NCBI GenBank assembly: GCA_944472155.2
Contig: OX235273.1
Location: 82,516,793 to 82,580,792, forward strand
Origin: Trichobilharzia szidati
Taxonomy: Eukaryota > Platyhelminthes > Trematoda > Strigeidida > Schistosomatidae
Direction: 5' to 3'
DNA: 64,000 nt
Positions 34,691-46,150 of this stretch are shown one piece after another. The notes under the pieces are model-generated. The model made no database searches and was not told the DNA's origin. It saw only the letters and a list, made by a program, of their open reading frames with translations. A program made the position numbers and the translations under genes. Each line of letters opens with the position of its first letter. Position 1 is the stretch's first letter.

Positions 34691-37599
34691 TGATGTATTC
34701 AACAGAAATGATACAAGACCAGTTCCAGACATATGGAAAATTGTAGTTAACAAGTTAAAAAAAAGTGAAAAAATTATGCGAGACAAATCACCAAGATGCA
34801 TGAATAAATTGATGAGGCTTTAGTTGGAAAGGTGTTTGTTTATTAATGCTGAATCACTGTGTTATATCCAATAGGCTTATCTAGTTTGTAATTGCATCCT
34901 ACCACACTGCCTAAATTCTACTCTTTTAGGGATTATTGTCTGGATTTCCACCAAGTGAGTGATGATTATTGATTAACACGAATAAATTTCCTAAGTTTAT
35001 AATGAAATATTGGGGCTATCTGGGTGGATCTGCCTTGGTTTGAATGCAAATATTCATCGACAACATCAAAATTCCCCAGTTCCGGAATTTAGCAGTCAAA
35101 GACCATAGGGTTTGGTGTAAGACTGTGACTTTTTAATTAAAAAGTTTTAATTTAGCATATGAAAACAGTGCTGGTATTTCATTGCAGGATTGGAGCGCTT
35201 GCATCAGGTTTGAGGTGGAAAGAACTGTTAACTAGACCACACTAGGCATATTTTCCTTTATGACAAATAGATTTTGTACTATAATAAACTTATGCCGTAT
35301 AATTTACAGCAAAAAATTGATACGACTACTTAGTCTTTTTATAGTTTACACCTAATGTGTGAAATATTTGAAATATTCACCAGACATTAGACTGAAATTA
35401 AGATATTTATAAACATTGGTACTATAAAACATGCAGATGACTGGCTAGTATATAACCAAGCAAAACAGATTAAGTGGTGATCACAATCTTCGATTGATCA
35501 ATGTATGTTTCAACAATGGAAATTAACCACAAAACTGTTAGAAGTCAACGAATGTTGAGTGTGGTTCCCATTGTACTTTTACCTGTTCACCATTGCAAAT
35601 TCAAAATCTCACGAAACATTTGACAGAAGAACGCTGTTGTTGTTGTTGTTCCATAAATAAATTAGAATATATTTTTCCATGAATTTATATTCTTGTTAAT
35701 TTATATTGTAGACTGAATACTATTCAGTGTCATATGTGAAAAACTATCCAAATGCTTCCTTTAAACACGATCCTTTATTAAAAGTTAAAATATTATCTGA
35801 AGCTTACGTGATAATAGGCAGTAGATTGACGCTGTGGTAGTTAGGCGGTGATAGTTCCGTTAATTTCAAGGCAAATTTATGATGACACCAGACCTTCACT
35901 CATAGATTTTGTAAAATAGTTTAAGCATGTCATAATATGTTTTAAAAATAATTTAGTTCACGTCTGATATTTTAAATACAAGTCCGTTACAGTGTCTTAT
36001 TCATGTGTGTATATGTGTGGTAGTCGTTCGCTGACCTGTAGATTGCTCCCTAGTCTTTTGACTAAGTGATAATGATACACGAAAAGATATTCACTTATTT
36101 CGAACTATTTACTGGACAAGAACGTTATACTTTAGCGAATATATGCAAGATAACCGGAAGTCATGGGTTCTGGTGTGAAGTAATGTATAATGTAAGGTTT
36201 TGCATTGCCTTGTACCTAAATATTCTTCCTTTGGAGAGTACACATTACATTATACATATAAAGAGAAGCTTGCTTTTTTCTTCAAAATGAAAAAATAGCC
36301 AAGAAAGGAACAAAAATAATTACCTTGTATGTATACCTTCGATGCTATACAATAAAGCATTACAGGGAATCGATTAGTTTTACTTAATTACGTCATTGTC
36401 TCAGAAGACTATATAAATGATTTTGAAACAGAAACTGTCTATATCGGTTGGGATATAACATATATTTTTCACTCTGTTTCATATTTAAAGGGGTGAGGCT
36501 GAGATTGAGTCAGTCGGTGTGAAAGATAACTTATAAGTTCATTTCAACCCGTATGCCATTAAGACAAAATGGGCTTATAATTCAAGTTGCTTTTTGTCGT
36601 ATATACAAGTAACTTAAATTTCTTAATTTTGCGCTAAACATTTTTATCATCAATAGACATGAATTTGTGATATATTTGCGCAATACATTTTGAACAATCT
36701 GATGACACATTCACTTGTTAAATTATTTCCACGAAAAAGGAGATGCCAGTTGAGATAAACAAAATGATAAGGGATTTAACAATAAGAAGGATATTAACCA
36801 GTATTACTATTGATAATGTAATCAGATACTGACTAACAAGGTAGGTTACCAGTTTTAACAGATCGTTTTCATGCACAGAGGCTGGGGATGGCGGAGTTAA
36901 TTTTATGCATAACTGTCGCCTCAGCGTATTTCCTTATGGACCCCTCAAGGCTTTTTTATGATAATCAAGAAAGCTAATTTAATATCACTTTTGTAACTCA
37001 TATTAGTAAAAACACTAAAGTTCAATATAGTAGTAAAATTTAGAACAATGGAACTTTATTTTCAGTCAGATCTCATCAGACTTTACTTTAGTATGCCTAA
37101 CTTTACAAATAAATTTCGGATATAAACCAGTCACAGTGATGCATCAATGGTATGATAAGACAGTCCACATAAACTCTACAGTTACTCCCAAATACAAATA
37201 ATAATTCTATCATTGACAATTTAGGCTCCTAATGATTGTCAACATAGCCAGAAGCACGATTTACTACAGGCTTCATCATTTCGCAAGTGGTTGTGTCACA
37301 TACCATGATGCATAACATTTACATTTATGTGCGATCATGCACATTTGGGGAGGAGTGATCGCGTTGTGTACTTGAAGGTGGGGGAACATGTTATCGAAAT
37401 GTCCTGAGGAGTGACTGAACTGTGAAATCTCAATAAATACGGGAGTCAGACTACTAACTCCGTCTATGGCAAAACACTTAATTGATGTGAATCAAAAATT
37501 GATATCAAAATAACTTTCGAGGCTGTCTATACAAACTGTCAGGGGTGTATACTGAGATATGCTGAGGTGATAGCTATCCAAAAATTAATCCCTTTCGTA
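34691..37599. other. AT-rich with a PLE end and a GTT microsatellite
   Basis: A diverged PLE end lies at about 34840-34925 (TCACTGTGTTATATCCAATA and CACACTGCCTAAATTCTAC). A (GTT)n run of about five units lies at 35636-35652. Otherwise no gene or repeat is recognised. Confidence 0.5.
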
Positions 37600-39160
37600 A
37601 CTTCTCAAGAAGTAATACTGCCAGTGGATATCAATCCTCCAGCAAAAGCAGAAGTCCTGAGTTCTATAAAACTACTGAAAGTCAGCTGAAGGGGCAGCAA
37701 GACCGGACGAAATTCCACTGAAGCACTGAAAACTGATCCAGAAAACTCACAGGTTATGTTCACGCCACAACTGCAAAAAGTTTGAAAGGAAGAAAAAGGT
37801 ACCTACTAATTGGAAGAAAGGATACCATGTCAAACTATCACTGGAGGGTTATTCAGGCTTCTGCAACAACTGGGACATAATAATCCCCTTGTTGAAGCCA
37901 AACGAAATATGAAGTCACGTCATACTGAAGAAACTATATGAAATTTTGGATACAAAACTTCAAAAGAGACAATCTAGATTTAGGAAAAGCAAAACATTTC
38001 CAGATCAATTTGCGACTCTATGCATCATTATCGGGCAGAGTATTGAATGGCAGTCAAACCTCTACCTCAATTTCGTCCCCTGTTGAAAAGCATCTGACAG
38101 GGTTTGTAGAGAAGCAATTTGAAAACAGCTACATCACTACCGAGTGCACTGCCCCAAATCTTTATCAACCTCGTTCAGCAGCTACATGACAATGTCACAT
38201 GTCAAGTAATCTAAAATGGAAAGGTCAGGAAAGCCTTTGAACTGAGTGAAGGAGTAAGGCAAGTATGCTTATTATCACCGATGAAATTCCTAATTGTGAT
38301 GGACTGAATTATTTGACACATTGTAGTTGGAGAGCGAGAAGACAGGAATAGGTTGGACGGTTAAGATTCTGGAAAATCTGGATTTTGCGGACGATTTATG
38401 TTTAATGTTACGCAGACTCAAATACTTACAGGTCAAAAGAATGTGGCAGTGAAGTCAGGAATTCAAATGAACATGGAGAAGATGGATGTGAAGATAACCA
38501 ACCAAGAACAAACTTCAACAATCACTATCAACAGAAGAAATCTTAAAGAAGTCACTTCCTACACTTATCTAGGAGGCATTGTTTTGAACACCGGAGGCAC
38601 GGATAAAGATGTCAAAACCTGGATCGGAAAGGCAACGTTTTCCTTCGTTAATTTTAAATCAGTGCGGATATCTTCTGCACTGAGCATAATAGAAAAAATT
38701 TGGATTTCTATCACCACTGATAAGACACTTATACTAGGTGGGTCTGAAAATTGACGTGACACGAAAGGCATTTCTAACTGGCTGAAGACTTTTATCAACA
38801 ATCGCCTTCACTTCATACTGAAGATTAAATGGCCAGAAAGGATTAGCAACAAGAAAATCTGGGAACAAACTAATCAAGAGCCTATTGCGAAACAGTTATG
38901 CAGAAGCAAACGGAGATGAATCCGACACACACTATATAGATTGTTGATTAACACCGCGCGTCCTGGAGTGGGACCTGAATGAGAAACGACGAGTTTGGCG
39001 TGAGTCCGAGGGTGACATGGAGGACATCGCATGAAGAGAAGATGAGAGTCTTTGGGCAATTGTTGAGTCAGCCAAAGAGTACCGCAGAGGACAGGAAAAG
39101 TGGAGATGTGCTGATGAATTCTCATGTTCCGCTCGAGACTCCAGGGAATAGTAAGAATAA
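37600..39160 (+). mobile_element. RTE retrotransposon, 5'-truncated
   Basis: A plus-strand RTE copy holding the RT region only. It has an EVLSSIKLLK block at the start, a decayed middle, ENLDFADDLCLML with an intact FADD at about 38375-38410, the block SYTYLGGIVLNTGGTDKDV (about 38550-38610), NKIWISITTD-like and LHFILKIKWPERISNKKIWE-like C-terminal blocks, and a 3' end reading TCATGTTCCGCTCGAGACT with GGGAATAGTAAGAATAATA. Several frame changes occur. The longest open piece is 118 residues (38398-38754). I could not find a convincing target-site duplication. Confidence 0.85.
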
Positions 39161-40543
39161 TATATGTAATATAAATATGTATTTTGGAAGACGTAGAATA
39201 AAGTAATATTTTTATGTAAATACAAGCAGACGATTTATAATAATGAAAACGGTATGGATAGACAGCTGATAATATAAGGGGTTGATGATTATTTTTAGTA
39301 AATTTGTGCCTATAAGACTAGTCGTCAAGTAAAATTCTTCTTTGATAATCCCATCATGTGGATGTCTTCCTTATAATGAAGGAATTTATATTAGTGAAGA
39401 ATGTTGATCTAATGTTGAAGTTACCAGGTGAGTTAAACTCTTCCCATCACTGTGATTTAATGTAAACTGCCAACCTACCACTTTTTGAACACTGTTTCCT
39501 AAAGTTATAGTTATCATTAAGTTTGGCAAGATTTATTCCAAAAACTAAGTTAAATTAAATCTTCATAAACTACTAAAATTTGTATGATGCATTAATTTAC
39601 TAGTTGCGATAAATAAGATGCTTTTAAGTCTTATCGACACAAATATTTAGAAAAAAGACTTGTGAAAATCACATCATACAATTATCCTCTCCTAATGTAT
39701 TATGATATTAAGGAAGCATTTACTGCTAAAATTGACTGTGTCTATGGAAACAGTTCTAGTCTGTTAACTAAAAAGTAAATATCCACTTATTACAAAGATA
39801 GGGCTATTCACAGTTCTGTAGTCAAATATACGTTCTATTCAACTGCAACAGTTTTGAAAAATAATTTTCAAGCATGACAGATTTTATATTTTGACTGGAA
39901 TCATTGATTTTTAAGTGGAGGTATAAACAATTTCAGTGTTTTTGGGGGTGAAATGTGGAGATTTCAACTTTGAAATTACGGAAAAATAGAATGCATAAGG
40001 AATAAATGTGAACTGTGAATGAACGGAAAAACAGATGTGGTCGAATAGATAAAAACAAGTATGGCTACTGTGAAAAACGCACTTTGAGATAGGTAAGTGA
40101 AGGCGTACTATACTGTTGTTAATAACATTACATCTTACAAACTCTTGACATGTAATGAGTTTGTGTACAGGCAGCGTATATGTTATATTGCATGGGATAG
40201 TTCAGAACATTTTCACTTAATAACAAAGGGTTGCAGTGATAACTTATATAGTGTCAGTTACTGAAAGCCGAATTTCTTGCAGTAAGACAGAATAACTGCT
40301 GTGATCAGAAACAATGTTGAATTTTGGTTAGTTCTTACTTTCACTTAAAAACACGACAATATAAGACTTATCACTAGATGGCTATTCTGATATTGAGAAA
40401 TACAAGGAAGACTGACTAATAGGGTAGGGATTTGTTGCTCCAGGGAAACACCATGATCAGAAATTGCAGCTAGTTATATACTGGACCAATAAACTGCAAG
40501 TTTATGATATAAAAGCTATGTTATGGCTGAGGAGTAGTTATTA
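39161..40543. other. No recognisable feature
   Basis: AT-rich, without coding or repeat signal. Confidence 0.45.
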
Positions 40544-40740
40544 TCATTGTCATTATTACTATTATTGCCTTGGGTTCTAAGCAGAACATAGGGCTTCAAC
40601 AGCACATCTCCACCTTGCTCTATCTGATGCTAGCCCCACGATTGCCCATAATCTCTCATTTCCTCCTCTATGTCTCCCCCGGACAACCCACTCGTCATTT
40701 CCCATTGTGCTTCCAGTCGCAGGCCTGAGGAGTGAAGAGC
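40544..40740 (-). mobile_element. RTE 3' end fragment
   Basis: On the minus strand the last about 190 bp of an RTE: a GAGGAGGAAATGAGAGATTA-like stretch, then GTTGAAGCCCTATGTTCTGC and an AATAATAGTAATAATGA-type tail. The strong 5' truncation is typical of target-primed reverse transcription. Confidence 0.82.
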
Positions 40741-40899
40741 AAGCATAAAAACTCAGTGATATGAACTTCGTTCCGTGTAGAGGTCAAATGTTTGGTTTAC
40801 GGAACACACGGGAAATATACTTGTTTACAATAGCAAATCGAAATTTGAAATCTCAATACATTTTGATCAGTTAAGTGTTCAAATAATACTCCATTCTAG

Positions 40900-40965
40900 A
40901 TAAGATTTTATCAAAATAATGGAGTTATACTCTACCACAGTGCCCAAGTTTTATACTTATGTTCA
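40900..40965 (+). repeat. PLE outer end fragment
   Basis: Contains AATGGAGTTATACTCTACCA and CAGTGCCCAAGTTTTATAC, matching the outermost part of PLE ends at 10500, 20230 and 55470. Confidence 0.6.
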
Positions 40966-41759
40966 AATAATACTTCGTTTAGGATTTCTGGTGAATAAGA
41001 AAATAGAGAACTATCATTGTGTACTTAGATTACTCATAAAACGTATGTTTCTCCTTCCAGCACTCTTAGTTTTGGACAGCATTTATATAAGGGAAGTCAA
41101 TGAAATCAGTTTGCTTTCAGTTTCTCTACCCATCATTTACTCAAAAGTGGTCTTGTGTTTTAAGTAACCCTTGTCAAACAATCAGGAAAAAACTAGCTCT
41201 AGAATAAAAATTTACAAAATGGAGAGTAAATGGATTAATTTATTATATAAAAACAGAGGATAACAGAATACACATTTTAGTGAACTTTATTTATGGAGGG
41301 ATATAGTAAAGAGGGGGTGCAAATCGACAAATTTTCAGTGTGTAAGTACTGAACTCCATCAATTTATATTATGCATTGATTTCTAAGTGCCTAGTCAAAC
41401 AGTGACAAAAAGTAAATTAAAGGGAATCTCTAGGTGTATGTGTCCCGATTATTTCAAGCAAATTAAGGTCACTTGTTTTCGTTTGAAGTTTACAACTAAA
41501 AATATCTTATTAATATTGATAAACTACAAATTTGTTCTCAGTTAAAGTGTCTGAATAGATAACTCTTGACCGAACGTCAAGTTTTATCCAAATTATATCA
41601 GACGACTATATATCTCTCTCCGAATACAATTCTCATAATCGATGTTTCGGTTTCGTTGTGCCTAATGATAGATTTCACGTGGTTTTCTGATAAAATATGA
41701 CGCTAGACCTTTGTTTATCTCTTTGTTTATCCGAGTGGATTTACAGTTCACCTCTACCT
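40966..41759. other. No recognisable feature
   Basis: AT-rich. An 82-residue frame at 40919-41167 starts inside the PLE end and has no signature. Confidence 0.4.
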
Positions 41760-41892
41760 AGGCTTTGGTTTCTTTCATCAAGCTAGATGAAGAACTAACA
41801 TCACCTAAAGAACCACTCATCACCGGGGAGTGCTGCAAAGCCATTTCATCCTGTTTTGAGATTCTTCATCAGTGTCATGTCATGAATAAGTG
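41760..41892 (-). mobile_element. Hammerhead-SINE fragment
   Basis: Old minus-strand copy. The hammerhead region keeps CTGATGA exactly (41867-41873, minus) and GAAA after an ATC/GAT stem, but stem III and the cleavage triplet are lost. The tRNA-like head is missing. Confidence 0.6.
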
Positions 41893-41914
41893 TAAGTTAT
41901 ATTCCATGGTCTAC

Positions 41915-42120
41915 TGGACTACTAGCTGAGAGGTTGATAGGCTTACCTCACACTCTGAAAGTTGTGGGTTTGATTCCCGATGCAGTCATGGGTTCACGCA
42001 GTTGGCGAATCTCAAAATAGGATGTATTGTTTGTGGAGTACTTCCTGGTTTCGCACAGTTCCATCAATTGATACCACTTCTTGATCTAACCAGAGACCAA
42101 TCAAATTCTTTGAAACAGAC
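41915..42120 (+). mobile_element. Hammerhead-SINE, old copy
   Basis: Plus-strand copy with a box-B-like GGTTTGATTCCCG, a decayed hammerhead (GGCGAATCTCAAAATAGGAT) and the tail region (CAATTGATACCACTTCTTG). It lies head-to-head with the copy at 41760 and shares the CTCAAAA variant with it. Confidence 0.6.
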
Positions 42121-42721
42121 ACTTGAGAAGTAAATATACCGTGTTCTTCTGCTGTTTTATAATTATTATATTTGTGTTAGGTAGACGCAGTTTAAAATTT
42201 CAAAAGAAAATACTAACTTTATGACATATTATATGTTTCCCTTCAGTGTAACGCTTTAACTGATTACGCCGATGGTTTTATCACAGTTGGAGTAAACTCA
42301 ATAAAACGAATTCGAATTGATGAATGAATATTAAATGCAACCGCAGATCAGCTATCTTTAAATTAGGGTTCAAACTGTATATACACATATATATGTTGAC
42401 TATGTTTCTGTTAAAAAGAATGACTAATCAGGTTCTCCTTTGTTGACAGATGTCCACTGCTCAGACTTCGTTGTTACACAGGTAGTTTCCATGGTACTGT
42501 ATGAATTGTTATTATTATTACTAATGTAATGGTATAGTCATTTCTTTTCCGCTTATATGGAATATATGTTGTAATATCATTTTATCAGACCTATTATTTA
42601 CTAATTGGGGCCAGGAAAATAAACTAAGATTTTGACAGCTAATCGTCGTTTTTATTTAGTATAATGGGAATATTCAGCAAAAATATCGCTGGAATATAGC
42701 TTCAGAAATCCCATTTTCTAT

Positions 42722-42931
42722 AGTCTGGTTTGTAAGGGTTAGTTATGTTTTTATGAGTTGATCACGGACTGATATCAGTTGAAGAACCACTGAAAACCAG
42801 GAAGTAGTGGACAGCTGTTTCATCCTAGTTGGGAATCATCGGCAATACGCACTCACTGTCAGGGTTCGAATCCAGGACCTTCCGAGTACAAGGCAAGCTC
42901 GTAGACCATTTAGTCACTGGGACCTGACTTA
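42722..42931 (-). mobile_element. Hammerhead-SINE in inverted pair
   Basis: Minus-strand copy: tail at the left, hammerhead at 42806-42845 (CCGATGA, TTCC/GGAT, GAAAC, ACAGCTGT, GTC) and box B (GGATTCGAACCC) near 42862-42875. The 5' part ends at the junction with the plus-strand copy. Confidence 0.8.
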
Positions 42932-43262
42932 CTACAGGACGGAATTTCCTGGGAAGTCGTCAACAATGATTTGCATCCAGTGAGGGGTGGGGACGGAGTT
43001 CCCACCGATGACATTGGTTGGTGTTCGCGCTCAATCATGAATTGGTAGAAGTTAGAATTCATGGGCTGGCCACTGAGTCAGATCCCAGTGACTAAATGGT
43101 CCACGAGGTTGCCTTGTAACGGAAGGTCCTGGGTTCGAATCCCAGTGGGTGCGTACTGACGATGATTCCCAAACTAGGATGAAACAGTTGTCCACTACTC
43201 CCTGGTTTTCACTAGTTCTCCAACTGATATCAGTCCGTGATCAACTCGTAAGAAATCCTATT
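42932..43262 (+). mobile_element. Hammerhead-SINE, full unit
   Basis: Plus-strand unit with the full 5' block (TACTACAGGACGGAATTTCC through GATGACATTGGTTGGTG), box A, box B (GGGTTCGAATCCC), a hammerhead at 43152-43195 (ACGATGA, TTCC/GGAT, GAAAC, ACAGTTGT, GTC) and tail. It is joined head-to-head with 42722-42931. Confidence 0.82.
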
Positions 43263-43917
43263 AATTTATTTTCTTGTGGGAAAAGAAGCCCAGTGTGAAA
43301 GTAGTGATCTTTTAACCTCTTAGTTTCATCAAACATGCCACCTTTTGGTCTTTACAATAAATAATAGTTACACATAAGCTACAAAACAAAAAACAATTTC
43401 ACTGTTTTGGCTTATGTGTTAATTCTTTTTTAAATTTTCCAGTATATTTTTTCTATTGAACTATATTATCTTTTTTGTATTTCAAAGCTAATTTTCTATA
43501 TTCCCATTTACATACATGCTCTCAAAAAATGACAAAATAATATGCTTTAACATCTGCCCACAGTAAACCTCTGAACATAATACAAATCAAAATTAGCGTT
43601 GAAATATCATGTGATATTTGAGACCATGGATTATTCATTTATGTTAGACTCTTTCAGAGAGAAGGTGTATGGGGAAAACTAGTGAAATTTTTCACATTTA
43701 CGTTATATATGTCCAAACCAAGTTGACTTTTAACAGTTTGAAAAAATTTGGGCATTGGGGATATGATATTCATTATAATAAAGGCTTTTGTATTTCCAAA
43801 TGAATGGAAAACAAAACGATATTGTTTTTACAGACGTTTCGCTAATTAATGCTGCTGCTAATAGCTTTATCAAAGTATTATTAAACCGGAATTTACAAAA
43901 TCTCAGCATATATATAT
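43263..43917. other. No recognisable feature
   Basis: AT-rich, ending in a short TA run at 43911 that abuts the PLE 3' end. Confidence 0.45.
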
Positions 43918-45020
43918 AACAAAGAGTTAAGGGGTGAGAAAATGGACTTAGGTCAAGTTAAAAGGACATATTGTAAGTCAAAATACCAATGAAGATCACT
44001 AAACCAAATAACAAAGGTAATAGTACATCTGCTATGGTATCAAAACAAAGTTTACTAACTTTATCATCGTTCATCAGTATGGGGTCTTTCTTCGTTGTCA
44101 AGTTGGCCAATTGGCAAAAATAACAAAACCAAGTGTAGATTGTTGGATTTGATCAGTGTTTAAAATTATAAAGGCAGTGTATGTTAACATAGTGAACATG
44201 TAAATCACATTGGGGTTGATTTTGTCACCTCATGGGGGAGAGAGGTGTTGTAACCAGGTCAGATTCTGGTTTAGTCCATCATTCCTATTCAGGCAATTTG
44301 GATTCCACTTGATATGAAGTGATTGTCATATTAGACGTTCTTTGTGATTTCTGAAATGCTTTTTCTGGACTATTTCAATATTGTCAAAATCAATTTTGTG
44401 ACCTGATTCTATAGCGTGTAGACCTATGGCTGATGATTTTTCAAGTTTTTCTAGTTCAGCCGGATTTCTCGGTGGTCGAAGTGATGCTCTACGGTGTTCA
44501 TTTCTTCTGATTTTGATTTCTCTCTGGAGATGTTTGTCCGATGTGTATCGCATCACATTCCAAGCATTTTATTTTGCAGACACAATTAGATAGAGAATTT
44601 TTAGGGATCTGGTCTTTTATGTGGACAAGGTTGCTTCGTAGTGTGTCTGATGTCTTGAAGAAAGTTCTAATGTCGAGCTGATTGAGTACTCTTCTGATAT
44701 CGTCTGACGTCTCTGCTCTATATGGAATGACGACTGTTGAGGTCCATATTTTCAGAATGCGTTTTCGACCAGACTTAATGTCAGTGTTGATTTTGTTGAT
44801 GAAGTTCCTTGGGTAGTTGTTTTGCTTGAGAGTTTCAGTAATGTTTGATATTTCTTCTTTTTTTTCTTTCTCATCCGTTAACATCAAAGTGTGCTCGTCT
44901 AAGAAGATTTGAAACAACTGAAACCTTTCCGCTGATGGGGTGTGATAATCTGAAGTCTAAATATTTATTGGAGTGGGTTTTCTTCCTGAATATTGATATA
45001 CTAAAATGTCCGTTTTCCTT
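43918..45020 (-). mobile_element. Penelope-like element copy D, 3' part
   Basis: Minus-strand PLE consisting of the RT thumb, the GIY-YIG domain and about 400 bp of 3' noncoding sequence. Its 3' end matches 23431-23790. At its 5' side (45020) it stops against a plus-strand hammerhead-SINE, so it was either truncated there or interrupted. No inverted arm was found for this copy. Confidence 0.8.
44326..45010 (-). pseudogene. PLE RT thumb and GIY-YIG remnant (copy D)
   Basis: Minus-strand translation starts near 45000 with a block corresponding to Y-R-K-P-T-H-T-D-R-Y-L, then PISGKVSVVSNLLRRA, then an open 139-residue frame (44498-44917) with NNYPRNFINKI, STVVIPYRAETSDDIRRVL and the Cys-containing lead into IHIGQTS (YIG changed to HIG). 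After one frame change the nuclease continues as ENSSAIGLHAIESGHKIDF-like text ending HFRNHKERLI. The spacing fits an intact domain order, but two frame breaks and the Tyr-to-His change argue against function. Confidence 0.82.
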
Positions 45021-45024
45021 CCTC

Positions 45025-45372
45025 GTGACTTGCTACAGGACGGAGTTTCCTGGAGTTCTGGTGAGAAGTCAGTCAAGTTTGAGGATGGATTTACCACCAA
45101 TGACATTAGTTGGTGGTCGTACTAAATCACGAATTGGTAGAAGTTAGAATTCATGTACTGGCCATTGGATCGGGTTCCAGTGGCTTAATGGTCTAAGAAC
45201 TCGCCTTGTAACCGGAAGGTACTGGTTTCAAACCTCCTGTGGTGGGAAAATTCCCAAGCTTGGAAGGACGAAACAGCTATCCACTACTCCCTGGTTTTCA
45301 ATGGTTCTCTAACGGAAATCAATCCGTGGTCAAACTCGTAAAAAAAAAATTTAGTCCTTCAAAATAACTCTT
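45025..45372 (+). mobile_element. Hammerhead-SINE, full unit
   Basis: Plus-strand unit from GTGACTTGCTACAGGACGGA through the 5' block, tRNA-like head (box B decayed to GGTTTCAAACC), a damaged hammerhead (AAAATTCCCAAGCTTGGA, then GACGAAACAGCTATCC) and the tail with an A run before TTTAGTCCTTCAAAA. It borders PLE copy D on its left. Confidence 0.8.
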
Positions 45373-45974
45373 GAATATTGATGTGAAAAAAAAAGCGATA
45401 AAATGTGTAGAAATAACAAAATGCATAGCTCTTGATAATGTTTTAATCGTTCAAAAATTGCTAGGCTGGTTATTTTACAAAGTGAGTTGTGTAACTGTGA
45501 TGTTGTGAAATTATGTCATAATATTGTGTTCTGTGTATATCAATAATTGTCATAGTAATTAGCAAATATTTTAGACGCCTAAAAATGGTCTGAATGATTA
45601 CGGGTGTTTCGAAAGCTTATTTGTTATTTTTTTTACCTTTGTGAAACACAAGCGTCATATAATCACAAAAAACAGGATACGAAATTATCATAGTAGACTG
45701 GATGTAAAACTCACAAATGGCTTCCATACAGTATTATAAGTGTTGTCAGTATAAAAATGAAGTGTGGCCTGAAAAATAATATTTACAAACATTCTGTCAG
45801 TTATCTAAAAGACAGAAGGAATGAGGATTGTGTTGTAATTTTTTCTGTATAATTAAGAAGTAAATTGGTCTAAATAACAGGTAATTGAAAGCAACATTAG
45901 CTGTTTATTCACCATCCCTTGAAAAATCATGAGTTTCCTAATCACTATATTTCATCATCTTATCCACTAATCAC
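45373..45974. other. No recognisable feature
   Basis: AT-rich, no coding or repeat signal. Confidence 0.45.
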
Positions 45975-46150
45975 TGCTTACTGACTGGTTCGCTACCGGA
46001 GGTCCTACTTACTTCTCTTTTCTGGTCGGCCACTGAATCTTCAGTTTGGTGCCAATAATGTCATATATTGCTGAAGATCTGGAGCAGACTATTGGAAGCG
46101 GTTCTGATGACGCACGCGTTCCGTCTCTGAATCATAGAAAAGGTTTGACT
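45975..46150 (-). mobile_element. RTE RT C-terminal fragment
   Basis: Matches 52975-53110 in the same orientation: TGGTTCGCTACCGGAGGTCC against TGGTTCGTTCACTGCCAGAG, then CTTCTCTTTTCTGGTCGGCC against GATCTTTTCTGGCCATTTGA. It is a short, old internal fragment. Confidence 0.65.
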
